A DNA stretch of 64,000 nucleotides, taken from contig JADYUL010000008.1 of NCBI GenBank assembly GCA_021531795.1, forward strand, positions 1-64,000, given 5' to 3'. Of the stretch, positions 27,287-36,757 are shown one piece after another. A program made the translations under genes and the position numbers. Numbering within the stretch: the first letter of the stretch is position 1; every line of letters begins with the position of its first letter. The notes under the pieces are model-generated. The model searched no databases, was not told where the DNA came from, and was given only the letters and a program-made list of their open reading frames with translations. The stretch comes from Lacrimispora saccharolytica. Its GTDB lineage: Bacteria; Bacillota; Clostridia; Lachnospirales; Lachnospiraceae.

Positions 27287-27315
27287 TTGATATCCACGTT
27301 TTATTGTATTATATG
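27287..27315 (+). promoter_or_regulatory. promoter of the TPR-glgB operon
   Basis: TTGATA (27287-27292), 17 nt, TATATG (27310-27315). About 75 nt of leader precede the GTG start at 27394. Confidence 0.55.
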
Positions 27316-27393
27316 GGGAGTTGTGATAAACTTGAGTCAAAGTGGGCAGATATACGATTTTGACTAAAGATAACTGCCGAGGGGTGTATAAAA

Positions 27394-30195
27394 GTGGACA
27401 AGTACGAATACAATTTACGTAATGAAGAGATTAATGCGTTAATCACCAGAAGAGAGTTCAAGAAGGCGGTCGAGATTGCAGATACCATCGATTGGACCAA
27501 GGTAAGAAGTGTCAAGACTCTGTGTAAGATTAGCGATCTTTATAAGGTTAACAGGAAGTATAACGAAGCCAAGATTCTGCTTGAGCAGGCGCTTAACAGA
27601 TGTCCGAACGGCAAGAGTATAGTATCTTCGCTCTGCGAAGTATGTATCAAAATGGGTGATGTAGTCTCAGCTACAGAATACTATAAGCTCTTCGTTCAGA
27701 TTGCACCTACAGATAATGCAAAGTTCATTCTCCTGTATAAGATTTATGAGGCTCAGGAGGTGTCACTCGATGAACGTATCGGTGTGCTCGAAGAGCTTAA
27801 GAAGAGAGAACGTGTAGAGAAGTGGTGCTATGAGTTGGCATACCTCTATCACAGAGTAGGTCTTGCAAGCCGTTGTGTGGAAGAGTGTGATGACCTGATC
27901 CTGTGGTTCAGCCAGGGAAAGTATGTGAAGAAGGCCATGGAGCTTAAAATGCTTCATCAGGCTCTCTCTCCCAGTCAGGAGGCTATCTATCAGCAGATGA
28001 TATCGCCCGTGGAGAGAGCATCACACGTGGATCAGACTGTGGTTCATAACGCTGCAGACGAAGTTAAGCATGAGGATGATGCACTGGTTAAGACTGTTGA
28101 TGTCGGTCAGTACAGCACCATCAACATACAGAAGGCCTTAGAGGAGTCCATCCGTGATACCATGGGTGACAATCCTCAGTTTAAGTCAGGTAACCTGGTG
28201 GAGCCTGAGGTAAATGCACAGGTCTTCGACAATACTGATTATATTAATGAGACTGTTGATCAGCCGATAGTGGAAGAGGTCGAGGACAGCACGGTTGTAC
28301 TCAGTGACCCGTCCTTACATGAGAAGCATCTCAATGAGATTCTGGCTCCCATGCTTCAGGATACCGGAGAGATGCAGGAGATTTATATTGATACAGCTAC
28401 AGGTGAGCTGGAGCTTGATGAACTTACAGAAGCTGAGTGCGAGGCTGATATACCGGCTGAAGCTGTCAAGCAGTCTGAGTCAAGTGTATCCTTTGATACC
28501 CAGATATACAACAAGGGAGATATTCCAAGTGTGATTAACCAGACACAGACACCGGCAGCAGAGCCTGCAAGCGAGGTGCCTGCAAGGAATCTTGACAATG
28601 CTTCCAAGGAAGAGCTCATGAACCTCATTGACAAAAAGGTCGCTGAGGCCATGGATGCTGTTATTAATGGTCGTATTCCTGCTTCAGGTACAATCGGAGG
28701 AGGACAGCCCCCCAAGAGCATGCAGCAGCATCTGACAGAGGAGGCAGACGGACAGATAAGCCTGGTTGTTCCCGATGAGCCCAAGATAGACAAGCAGATA
28801 ACAGGTCAGATAGATATAGAGAGCTACTTAAGCGAGTGGGAGAACTCTAAGAAGGAGAAGGCTCAGAGAACGGAAGAGGAACTGAAGGCCAGAGTTAAGG
28901 AGGAGACGGGTAATCTCTTCAGTGACTTTGAGGCGGCAGCCAGAGACGATATCCTTAAGAAACTTGAGAATGAGCTTAACAACGGTCCTTCATATAAGAA
29001 CGCTGAAGAGGAATACAGAGAATACCTGAACAAGGTTCATGCCGAAGAGGAGGCTAAGAAAGCTGAGGAAGAATCAGCGTCAAAGACCGAATCTGAAGAA
29101 GCGAAATTAGAAGCAGAGCTTAAGAAGCTTGAGTCTAAACCGGAGAATGAAGCTAAAGCAACAGAACTTAAGTCTGAGAAGGCGGTGGAGGAGAATAATA
29201 TATCTGAACCAACCGAATCCAAGACTGCAGATGATGAATCAGAGATTGAGTCAGAGGGCTTCGTAAGCTTCGAGGAATTCGCATCTGAGCCTATAGTCAG
29301 CAAGAATAAGAATACCGATACTGCCACAGAAGAAGAGTCTGATAAGAGCATTGAAACTGAGGCAGAGGCAGATACTGTAGGGGCTTCATCCGACGATGAT
29401 AAGACGGATTCACAGGATGTATCACGGGATGAAGAGGACAATACAGTAAGACAGCTTACAAGTGAAGAGTTAGCTCTTTTCCAGGGCTTTATTCAGACTA
29501 AGAAGGGTAAGACAGAGCTGGCTAAGTCCCTTGATAATATCAGCTTGGCTTCATATACCGGTAATGTATGTGTAATCGGTGATTCAGCCGAAGAGGCACT
29601 CAGTCTTGCCAAGAATGTAATCCAGTATGCCAAGACCACAGACAGCAATTTTGCAGGAAAGGTTGGAAAGGTTAGCGGTGAGTCGTTAAACGGTAAGGAT
29701 GTTGCGGCTACAGTAGAGAGGATGCAGAATGGCGGTCTCATAGTTGAGAAAGCTTCCGGAATGGATGCCGAGACCGTAGAGGAATTAGTTAAGACTCTTA
29801 ATCAGGAGAATCAAGGTATCCTTGTTATTCTTCAGGATGGCAAGAGAGAACTTAGAAAACTCCTAAAGGACAATGAGAAGCTTGCAGAGATATTCAATGT
29901 TGAGATAGAGATTGAGCAGCTAAGCGATGATGCTCTGGTGGCATATGGCAGACAGTATGCTGAACATGAAGAATATGCCATTGATGAGATGGGTATCCTT
30001 GCTCTTCATACACGTATCGATGAGATGCAGACCAGTGATCATATCGTTACCGTTGCGGATGTTAGGGAGCTTGTGGATGATGCTATATATCATGCAACCA
30101 GATTCTCGCCTAAACACGTGCTGGATATTATCCTTGGAAAGCGATATGATGAAGATGATATGATTATCCTTAAGGAAAGGGATTTCAATATATAG
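27394..30195 (+). CDS. TPR protein with C-terminal degenerate AAA+ (CbbX/SpoVK-like) domain
   Basis: A 933-residue protein in three parts. Residues 1-200 are TPR-like helices (SVKTLCKISDLYKVNRKYNEAKILLEQAL). About 200-690 is acidic, Glu/Lys/Ser-rich and partly coiled coil. About 690-930 resembles the AAA+ domain of CbbX/SpoVK: GGLIVEKASGMDAETVEELVK fits the Walker B region and GILVILQDGKRELRKLLKDNEKL the downstream strand. But Walker A reads VIGDSAEEAL, not GxxGxGKT, and Walker B lacks the DE pair. So ATP hydrolysis is unlikely. Start is GTG 27394 after GAGGGG. It is followed 15 nt later by glgB, implying cotranscription. Function unknown. Confidence 0.8.
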   Translation: MDKYEYNLRNEEINALITRREFKKAVEIADTIDWTKVRSVKTLCKISDLYKVNRKYNEAKILLEQALNRCPNGKSIVSSLCEVCIKMGDVVSATEYYKLFVQIAPTDNAKFILLYKIYEAQEVSLDERIGVLEELKKRERVEKWCYELAYLYHRVGLASRCVEECDDLILWFSQGKYVKKAMELKMLHQALSPSQEAIYQQMISPVERASHVDQTVVHNAADEVKHEDDALVKTVDVGQYSTINIQKALEESIRDTMGDNPQFKSGNLVEPEVNAQVFDNTDYINETVDQPIVEEVEDSTVVLSDPSLHEKHLNEILAPMLQDTGEMQEIYIDTATGELELDELTEAECEADIPAEAVKQSESSVSFDTQIYNKGDIPSVINQTQTPAAEPASEVPARNLDNASKEELMNLIDKKVAEAMDAVINGRIPASGTIGGGQPPKSMQQHLTEEADGQISLVVPDEPKIDKQITGQIDIESYLSEWENSKKEKAQRTEEELKARVKEETGNLFSDFEAAARDDILKKLENELNNGPSYKNAEEEYREYLNKVHAEEEAKKAEEESASKTESEEAKLEAELKKLESKPENEAKATELKSEKAVEENNISEPTESKTADDESEIESEGFVSFEEFASEPIVSKNKNTDTATEEESDKSIETEAEADTVGASSDDDKTDSQDVSRDEEDNTVRQLTSEELALFQGFIQTKKGKTELAKSLDNISLASYTGNVCVIGDSAEEALSLAKNVIQYAKTTDSNFAGKVGKVSGESLNGKDVAATVERMQNGGLIVEKASGMDAETVEELVKTLNQENQGILVILQDGKRELRKLLKDNEKLAEIFNVEIEIEQLSDDALVAYGRQYAEHEEYAIDEMGILALHTRIDEMQTSDHIVTVADVRELVDDAIYHATRFSPKHVLDIILGKRYDEDDMIILKERDFNI

Positions 30196-30210
30196 CAGGA
30201 GGTATTTGCG

Positions 30211-32121
30211 GTGGCAACTAAGAAAGCCGATAACAGGATTGTTATAACAGCCGATGATCAATATCTGTTTGGTCAGGGAACACATTATGAGATATACAAA
30301 AAGCTGGGTGCGCATCCTTCGTTGGAGAAAGGTAAGAAGGGCATAAACTTTGCTGTATGGGCCCCTAATGCCAAGGAGGTATTCGTTTTCGGTACCTTCA
30401 ATAACTGGGACGAATGGTCTCATCCCATGAAGAGACTCGGCGAGGGAGGAATCTATTCCGTATTTGTTGAGGGCGCGACAGTAGGTGACCAGTACAAATA
30501 TATAATTGTGACACATGATGGCAGACGTCTCTATAAGGCAGACCCCTATGCCAATCATGCACAGATGCGTCCTGAGACAGCTTCTATAGTTGCTGATATA
30601 AGTAAGCTTAAGTGGACTGATGCTGAATGGATGAAGGCAAGAGCCACTAAGGATATGAATGCAGAGCCGATGGCGATCTATGAATGTCATATTGGCTCAT
30701 GGATGAAGCATCCAAACGGAGAGGATGCCTTCTATAATTACAGAGAGTTCGCAGACAGAATGGTTGAATATCTTAAGGAGATGAAGTATACCCATGTAGA
30801 ACTTATGGGTATTGCCGAATATCCCTTTGACGGTTCCTGGGGATATCAGGTAACGGGCTATTATGCTCCGACTTCAAGATATGGTACTCCTGAAGACTTT
30901 GCATATATGGTTAATCTGTTCCATAAGAACGGAGTGGGAGTAATCCTTGACTGGGTACCGGCTCACTTCCCAAGAGATGCCCACGGACTTTCGGAATTCG
31001 ACGGCACCTGTCTATATGAGCATCCTGACAAAAGACTGGGTGAGCATCCTGACTGGGGCACCAAGATATTCAATTATGGCAAGAATGAGGTTAAGAACTT
31101 CCTTATTGGTAATGCAATATTCTGGGCTAAGGAATTCCATATAGACGGACTCAGAGTGGATGCTGTAGCATCGATGCTTTATTTAGACTACGGCAGACAG
31201 GCAGGTCAGTGGTTGCCCAATAAGTACGGTGGCAATGAGAACCTGGATGCAATTGAGTTCTTCAGACATCTTAACAGTATTATTCATAAGGAGTGTCCCG
31301 GAATTCTTACAATTGCCGAGGAATCTACTGCATGGCCTAATATTACCGCAAAACCCGAGGATGGCGGTCTTGGCTTTGATTTCAAGTGGAATATGGGCTG
31401 GATGCACGACTTCTGTGAATATATGAAGTTAGATCCTATATACAAGAAGTATAATCATCATGCGATGACCTTTGCTATGAGCTACAATAATTCAGAGAAT
31501 TATATACTTCCTCTGTCACATGATGAAGTGGTTCACCTCAAGTGCTCTATGGTAGAGAAGATGCCCGGTTATAAGATTGATAAGTATGCTAATCTGAGAG
31601 CCGGCTATACCTTTATGTTCGGTCACTGTGGTAAGAAGTTATTGTTCCAGGGACAGGACTTCGCTCAGGAGCGAGAGTGGAGTGAGGCACGAGAGCTTGA
31701 CTGGTTCCTGCTTGGTGAGGAGCTCAACCGCGGCATGCATGATTATATGAAGGAACTCCTTAATCTCTACAGGAAGAGCAGATGCCTGTGGGAGGTTGAT
31801 AATGATTGGACCTGCTTTGAGTGGGTCAACTGTGATGATAATGAGAACAGTGTATACAGTTTTATCAGAAAGAGCGTAGACGGCAAGAAGAAGCTGTTGT
31901 TTATCTTCAACTTCACACCAATTAAGCGAGAGAATTATACAGTTGGTGTTCCGGGAAGAAAGAAGGCAAAGCTCATCCTCAATTCCGATGATAAGCGTTT
32001 CGCAGGCTTTGGCAATGAGATAGATGAGGTTGTAACACCTGTTAAGGACACCTGTGATTACAGACCTTATAAGCTGACACTTACATTACCACCCCTCAGC
32101 GCCCAGGTATATGAGATTTAA
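30211..32121 (+). CDS. glgB: 1,4-alpha-glucan branching enzyme
   Basis: A 636-residue GH13 enzyme that makes alpha-1,6 branches in glycogen. The N-terminal CBM48 has VWAPNAKEVFVFGTFNNWDEW. Catalytic (beta/alpha)8 motifs: VILDWVPAHFPRD, GLRVDAVASMLYLDY (nucleophile Asp), LTIAEEST (acid/base Glu) and LPLSHDEVVH. GTG start 8 nt after AGGAGG (30197-30202). No glgA, glgC or glgP gene is nearby. It ends in a strong terminator at 32178. Confidence 0.96.
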   Translation: MATKKADNRIVITADDQYLFGQGTHYEIYKKLGAHPSLEKGKKGINFAVWAPNAKEVFVFGTFNNWDEWSHPMKRLGEGGIYSVFVEGATVGDQYKYIIVTHDGRRLYKADPYANHAQMRPETASIVADISKLKWTDAEWMKARATKDMNAEPMAIYECHIGSWMKHPNGEDAFYNYREFADRMVEYLKEMKYTHVELMGIAEYPFDGSWGYQVTGYYAPTSRYGTPEDFAYMVNLFHKNGVGVILDWVPAHFPRDAHGLSEFDGTCLYEHPDKRLGEHPDWGTKIFNYGKNEVKNFLIGNAIFWAKEFHIDGLRVDAVASMLYLDYGRQAGQWLPNKYGGNENLDAIEFFRHLNSIIHKECPGILTIAEESTAWPNITAKPEDGGLGFDFKWNMGWMHDFCEYMKLDPIYKKYNHHAMTFAMSYNNSENYILPLSHDEVVHLKCSMVEKMPGYKIDKYANLRAGYTFMFGHCGKKLLFQGQDFAQEREWSEARELDWFLLGEELNRGMHDYMKELLNLYRKSRCLWEVDNDWTCFEWVNCDDNENSVYSFIRKSVDGKKKLLFIFNFTPIKRENYTVGVPGRKKAKLILNSDDKRFAGFGNEIDEVVTPVKDTCDYRPYKLTLTLPPLSAQVYEI

Positions 32122-32177
32122 CCAATCTTATTGTATTTGACTAAGGGTGATAGTTAAGAACAAATACAAATTATCCG

Positions 32178-32217
32178 AAATAAAGAGTGAACGGTTTTCG
32201 TTCACTCTTTATTTTTT
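32178..32217 (+). terminator. terminator after glgB
   Basis: A perfect 16-bp stem: arm 32178-32193 (AAATAAAGAGTGAACG) pairs with 32199-32214, then T-rich. Only about 40 nt separate it from the next start, leaving little space for a normal promoter. Confidence 0.9.
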
Positions 32218-32254
32218 ATGTGCAACGGGTGGCTCTTGCTTAAAAGGATTAATT

Positions 32255-35023
32255 ATGAGAATAGATGCAGACGTAAACAACGCAATCAGAGAATACGGCA
32301 GACAGGTAGAATTCAGTCGTAGCAACAAGACACAGGAAGGCAGTACGGTCGCAAGACTTAACCTGGGAAGTAGGAAATACATTGATGAACAATACGGTAT
32401 GGATACAGAGCGTAGAATGTCTGTCGATGATTTCTTGGGTGAGAACGCCTATATGGATACTAAGAGCCTGAAGGACAGAATGATTGTCATGACCAATACC
32501 ATGTCCCCTGAGGACTTAGAGCGTGCCTATAAGGACGGCTTTGACATATCGAGTATGACTGTAGAGGAATCGGTAACCATTCTTGACCATATCAAGGCAG
32601 TGATGGCCAAATCGGGCAGCGTAATTGCGGGTTATAATGACGATATTGACAGTTCAGTCCTTAAGGAGGTTACAGGTGATACCTTGTCAGATGAGGATAT
32701 AGCCAGAGCGCTTAAGGAAAGCGATCTTCCTGACAGTGAGGAGAATATCAAAGAGATCAAGGATGCGTATGACATCATTAAAGATATAGACAGCTTCTCC
32801 GATTCTTCCGTTAGCTTCATGATCCGCAATCGTTTATCTCCCACAATAGAGAATATCTATATGGCAAGATATTCTGCAACTGAGGTTAATAAATCGGGAA
32901 GTGGTCAGTACTTCGCCACAGAGAAGGGCTATCTTGCGAAAAAAGGAAGTATTGAGGATATTGATAAATTAAACTTAGAGATTGAGAAGACTATAGCTGA
33001 CTTCTATCCGGAAAGGGACACCGTAAGTAAACAAGAGCTTTCAGAGGGAAGGTGGCTTATAAGTAACGGTCTTACCCTTACAGAGGAAAACCTAAATCAA
33101 TACAGGTTAGTCAGTTCTCTTACTTTTCCCATAAGGGCGGATAAGATAATTAAGACATCTATCAATGCGATGCTTAGCGGTCTTGCGGCGGTTAAGGGCG
33201 ACCTTACGATGGATGACAGTATATATGAGAGAGCGGAAAAAAGGCTTGGTGAGATTGAGGGAAGGCTGAATACTGTCAAGACTACACTTAAGCTGTCCCT
33301 TGACGCTTCAATCCGTGCCCAGAAACAGGATGAGGGCCGCATCAGTGACCTTATGGATGAAATCAGCCTGCTTGAGAAAGAGGAGCAGGAGCTAAGGAAT
33401 TTGTTCCTAAGTAATGGTAGCGATGATGTTGATACAGTTAATATTAAGGCCGACCTCTACACAGAGACCAATGATTACCTGACAAGACTGCCCTTCCTTC
33501 CGGCGGCTACACTCGGCAGACTGAGTGTGGAGAGCAGTGAAATAACACTTAGGGGAATTGTTGATGAGGGTACTCTTCTTAAGCAGAAATATGACCTGTT
33601 AAGCAATACTTACGAGACGGTCAAAACCGAGGTAAGAAAGGACTTAGGCGACAGCATAGCCAAGGCCTTCAACAACATTGATGACATTCTTAATGATATG
33701 AACCTTGACATCTCTGAAGAAAACAGAAGGGCTGTCAGGATTCTTGGATACAACAGTATGGTGATAACTAAGGAGAATCTGCGCAATGTCAGAGAGGTTG
33801 ACGCTCAGGTACAGAGTCTCATTAACAGGATGAAGCCTGCCACAGTTCTTCAGATGATAAGAGAGGGTATCAATCCCCTCGATATGAATATAACTGAGGT
33901 TATGGGCAAGTTGGATGAGCTTGATATGGCTCCCGACAGACGAAATGAGAGCATGTCCCGCTTCCTGTATAAGCTTGATAAGAGTAAGGAAATAACTGAG
34001 AGTGAGAGAGAGTCATATGTCGGTATCTACAGGCTGGTAAACAACTTAAAGAGCGAGGATTACGCTGCACTCGGAAGAGTCCTTGAAGCGGGTGAGGAGC
34101 TTACACTACGCAATGTCCTTAAGGAAATCAGAAGTGAGAAGAGAAGCTATGATGTTAAGATAGACGACAGCTTCGGTCTGCTTGACAGTACGGTGGGCGA
34201 TATTAACAGTATTTCCGCCCAGATAGAGGCAGCCTTCGCGGGTGAGCACAGGCAGGAGAATGAGGAGCTTAACAGAGAGTACGAGAAGCAGGCAGCGGAG
34301 AATATGAAGGAAGCAGCAAGCGCAGATGAAGCGGTTTATGAGGCTCTTAAGGGCTTGAATGTCGCGGTTACTCCCGCCAATCTGTCTGCAATGAGTGAAT
34401 ATATGACGGCTCCGGGCTCATTTATAAGGAATCTGCTTAAGCTTACCGGGTCTTCCGATGAGATATCAGGAAGCAACTATGAGGAGGAACTGTTAAATAA
34501 GATTAACGACCTCTTTGAGAGCATGAACGATAAGGAGAGTACACAGAAGAGCTACGACGACCTCCTGGATACCATGACAGAAATAATGTCGAATGCAACT
34601 ATTGACATGTCAGGAGATGGCAAAACGATAGATATTCGCACCATGACCCTCATGTATAAGCAGATAGCTCTGAACACTCAGGCTTCCATCAATGAGAACT
34701 ACCACATTCCGGTCGTAATCGGTGACAGCATAACAGACATAAACCTTACCGTGATCAGTGACAGCGACAACCCCGGTGCGGATATTAAGATGGATATGGG
34801 ACAAAGCGCTCTGATTGAGGCTCATATTACTCTAAGAGATGGTAAGGTTAAGCTGACTCACAGGTCAGTTGACGAAGAAGGCGGGGAATTCATAAAACGA
34901 ATAGAGGGCGTTTTTGCTAAAAAATGCAGTGAAATGACCGATATAAATAGTGTAGATAGCAGTGTTAACAGTCTTTACAGGCTGGCTAAGGTCTACATTG
35001 AAGCAGTTAAAGAAGAAGGTTAA
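32255..35023 (+). CDS. large flagellar-locus protein, possibly DUF6240, FliK-like C-terminus
   Basis: A 922-residue soluble protein, strongly acidic and mostly helical, with long coiled-coil stretches (about 370-420 and 650-680). The last about 130 residues, with YHIPVVIGDSITDINLTVISD and ALIEAHITLRDGKVKLTHRS, look like the beta domain of FliK-type hook-length proteins. I think it is the DUF6240 family known next to flagellin in Lachnospiraceae, but this is from memory. I chose ATG 32255 with AAAGGA before it; the frame upstream crosses the glgB terminator. Flagellin starts 14 nt downstream, so it probably belongs to flagellar assembly or export. Confidence 0.6.
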   Translation: MRIDADVNNAIREYGRQVEFSRSNKTQEGSTVARLNLGSRKYIDEQYGMDTERRMSVDDFLGENAYMDTKSLKDRMIVMTNTMSPEDLERAYKDGFDISSMTVEESVTILDHIKAVMAKSGSVIAGYNDDIDSSVLKEVTGDTLSDEDIARALKESDLPDSEENIKEIKDAYDIIKDIDSFSDSSVSFMIRNRLSPTIENIYMARYSATEVNKSGSGQYFATEKGYLAKKGSIEDIDKLNLEIEKTIADFYPERDTVSKQELSEGRWLISNGLTLTEENLNQYRLVSSLTFPIRADKIIKTSINAMLSGLAAVKGDLTMDDSIYERAEKRLGEIEGRLNTVKTTLKLSLDASIRAQKQDEGRISDLMDEISLLEKEEQELRNLFLSNGSDDVDTVNIKADLYTETNDYLTRLPFLPAATLGRLSVESSEITLRGIVDEGTLLKQKYDLLSNTYETVKTEVRKDLGDSIAKAFNNIDDILNDMNLDISEENRRAVRILGYNSMVITKENLRNVREVDAQVQSLINRMKPATVLQMIREGINPLDMNITEVMGKLDELDMAPDRRNESMSRFLYKLDKSKEITESERESYVGIYRLVNNLKSEDYAALGRVLEAGEELTLRNVLKEIRSEKRSYDVKIDDSFGLLDSTVGDINSISAQIEAAFAGEHRQENEELNREYEKQAAENMKEAASADEAVYEALKGLNVAVTPANLSAMSEYMTAPGSFIRNLLKLTGSSDEISGSNYEEELLNKINDLFESMNDKESTQKSYDDLLDTMTEIMSNATIDMSGDGKTIDIRTMTLMYKQIALNTQASINENYHIPVVIGDSITDINLTVISDSDNPGADIKMDMGQSALIEAHITLRDGKVKLTHRSVDEEGGEFIKRIEGVFAKKCSEMTDINSVDSSVNSLYRLAKVYIEAVKEEG

Positions 35024-35037
35024 TTGGAGGATACCTT

Positions 35038-36258
35038 ATGAGCATGAAGATTAATTACAATTCGTCAGCTATCATCGCGAACAATTCGCTTAAGATGAAC
35101 GACAAGAAGCTGACAATTTCTCTGGAGAGACTGTCTTCCGGCTATAAGATTAACAGCGCGAAGGATAACGCTGCGGGACTTGCCATTTCCAGAAGAATGA
35201 ATGCTCAGATTAAGGGATTGAAGGTCGCTTCTCAGGATGCCAAGGATGGTACATCTGTTATTGAGATTGCAGACGGAGCGTTGTCAGAGGTACATGACAT
35301 ATTACAGAGAATGAATGAGCTGGCTGTTAAGGCAGCGAACGGAACACTTAACGACGAGGACAGAGAGGCCTGCCAGCAGGAGATTGATTCGCTTGCTGAG
35401 GAGATTGACAGAATCGGAGAGACCACAGAATACAATGGTCAGCAGCTGTTCACGGGTAAGTTTGATTACAAGGGATATACTACAGATAAGGGAATCAAGG
35501 TAGATTATTACTCGGATGATGTGGATACGGGTGTATATAAGCTTAGCCTGAACGAAATAGAATTTGAACTGAATGCTGACGGTGATTATGAGGTTAAGAG
35601 CGTAGGTGGCAATACAGCCTGTGAGGTTAATATAACAAATCCAAGCGGCAAAACAGAGACTCTTACGGTGAGCGGAGATCCTTACCATCTGACACTCAAG
35701 GGTGACAGTGGAGATGAGATTAAGCTTGATACGTCGGCAAAATATAATGATTATTTACAGTCGGGTGGCAATAAGACAGAACCCACGGTATCAATAGATA
35801 TGGGTAAAGATCTTGAACTTGAACTTAAGGGATACGGCGCTATGACCATACAGGTTGGTGCCAATGAGGGTCAGGATATTGATATCAGATTCCCGAAGAT
35901 GTCCTTAGAGACTCTCGGCTTCAAAAACCAGGATTCGGATTCGACCAAGGATATGAAGCTCTCTGTAGCAACAGAGACAGGTGCCAGGAAGTCGATTGAA
36001 CTCATCTCCAAGGGTATTAGCTTTATCTCGGATATGAGGAGTAAGCTTGGTGCATATCAGAACAGACTTGAGCATACACAGAATAACCTTGCAACCAGTG
36101 AAGAGAATGTGACAAGTGCATATTCAAGAATTATGGATACAGACATGGCTGAAGAGATGACAGAGTATTCAAACCTTCAGGTTATCAACCAGGCTGCAAC
36201 CGCAATTCTTGCACAGGCCAACGAGCGTCCCTCACAGATGCTTCAGCTGCTGCAGTAA
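35038..36258 (+). CDS. fliC: flagellin
   Basis: A 406-residue filament subunit. N-terminal D0/D1: MSMKINYNSSAIIANNSLKMND, LSSGYKINSAKDNAAGLAIS, and EVHDILQRMNELAVKAANGTL. C-terminal D1/D0: ATSEENVTSAYSRIMDTDMAEEM and QAATAILAQANERPSQMLQLLQ. A variable, beta-rich middle of about 170 residues lies between and should form the exposed surface. Secreted through the flagellar export apparatus without a signal peptide. TTGGAGG precedes the ATG. A FliS-type chaperone follows after 12 nt. Confidence 0.97.
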   Translation: MSMKINYNSSAIIANNSLKMNDKKLTISLERLSSGYKINSAKDNAAGLAISRRMNAQIKGLKVASQDAKDGTSVIEIADGALSEVHDILQRMNELAVKAANGTLNDEDREACQQEIDSLAEEIDRIGETTEYNGQQLFTGKFDYKGYTTDKGIKVDYYSDDVDTGVYKLSLNEIEFELNADGDYEVKSVGGNTACEVNITNPSGKTETLTVSGDPYHLTLKGDSGDEIKLDTSAKYNDYLQSGGNKTEPTVSIDMGKDLELELKGYGAMTIQVGANEGQDIDIRFPKMSLETLGFKNQDSDSTKDMKLSVATETGARKSIELISKGISFISDMRSKLGAYQNRLEHTQNNLATSEENVTSAYSRIMDTDMAEEMTEYSNLQVINQAATAILAQANERPSQMLQLLQ

Positions 36259-36270
36259 CAGATAAAGAAA

Positions 36271-36735
36271 ATGGATAAGCTAAAGATTCAGGAATATACA
36301 TTAAGAATTAGTCAGGCCAATCCCACGGAGCTTACAGTAATCCTCTATGAGATTACGCTTGAATACATAGGTGAAGCTATTCTATTAAGGGGTGAGGATG
36401 TATCACCCCTTAGAAGTGCGCTTGCCTGTGTAGAGGAGCTGCAGCACAATCTTCATATGGAATATGAGCTGGCACGTAACCTCAACAGGCTCTATATCTT
36501 CTGGAAACAGCAGATAAGGAATGCTCTGACATCAGGCGATTATTCGGGAATCGAGATTGTGAAGAATGAGCTTACAAGACTTCACGATTCCTATAAAGCC
36601 ATAGAGACAGAGGATAAGAGCAGACCTGTTATGGAGAATACCCAGAAGATATTCTCCGGCCTTACCTATGGTAAGAACAGTGCTTTGCTTGATAATATTT
36701 CCACGGAAGTCCATTCGCGGGGATATATGGTATAA
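36271..36735 (+). CDS. fliS: FliS-like flagellar export chaperone
   Basis: A 154-residue helical protein. The stretch ISQANPTELTVILYEITLEYIGEA at residues 13-36 is the FliS pattern (QA.P.EL...LY...L..I..A). FliS binds the flagellin C-terminus in the cytosol and stops premature assembly. Placement right after flagellin agrees. The family is short and variable, so the call depends partly on context. No strong ribosome site; probably coupled to flagellin. Its stop codon is inside the promoter of the next gene. Confidence 0.8.
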   Translation: MDKLKIQEYTLRISQANPTELTVILYEITLEYIGEAILLRGEDVSPLRSALACVEELQHNLHMEYELARNLNRLYIFWKQQIRNALTSGDYSGIEIVKNELTRLHDSYKAIETEDKSRPVMENTQKIFSGLTYGKNSALLDNISTEVHSRGYMV

Positions 36736-36736
36736 T
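36728..36736 (+). promoter_or_regulatory. extended -10 promoter of the ALDH gene
   Basis: TGGTATAAT gives a perfect extended -10 (TATAAT at 36731-36736) overlapping the fliS stop codon. The -35 region is weak. The ALDH start is 22 nt downstream, so the leader is short. Confidence 0.65.
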
Positions 36737-36757
36737 AGCAGTAGGTTTGGAGGAAAT

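Noticed and set aside
29920-30690. Long minus-strand frame across the TPR-glgB junction
   Set aside because: It is antisense to two well supported genes and has no recognizable motif; a by-product of codon bias.
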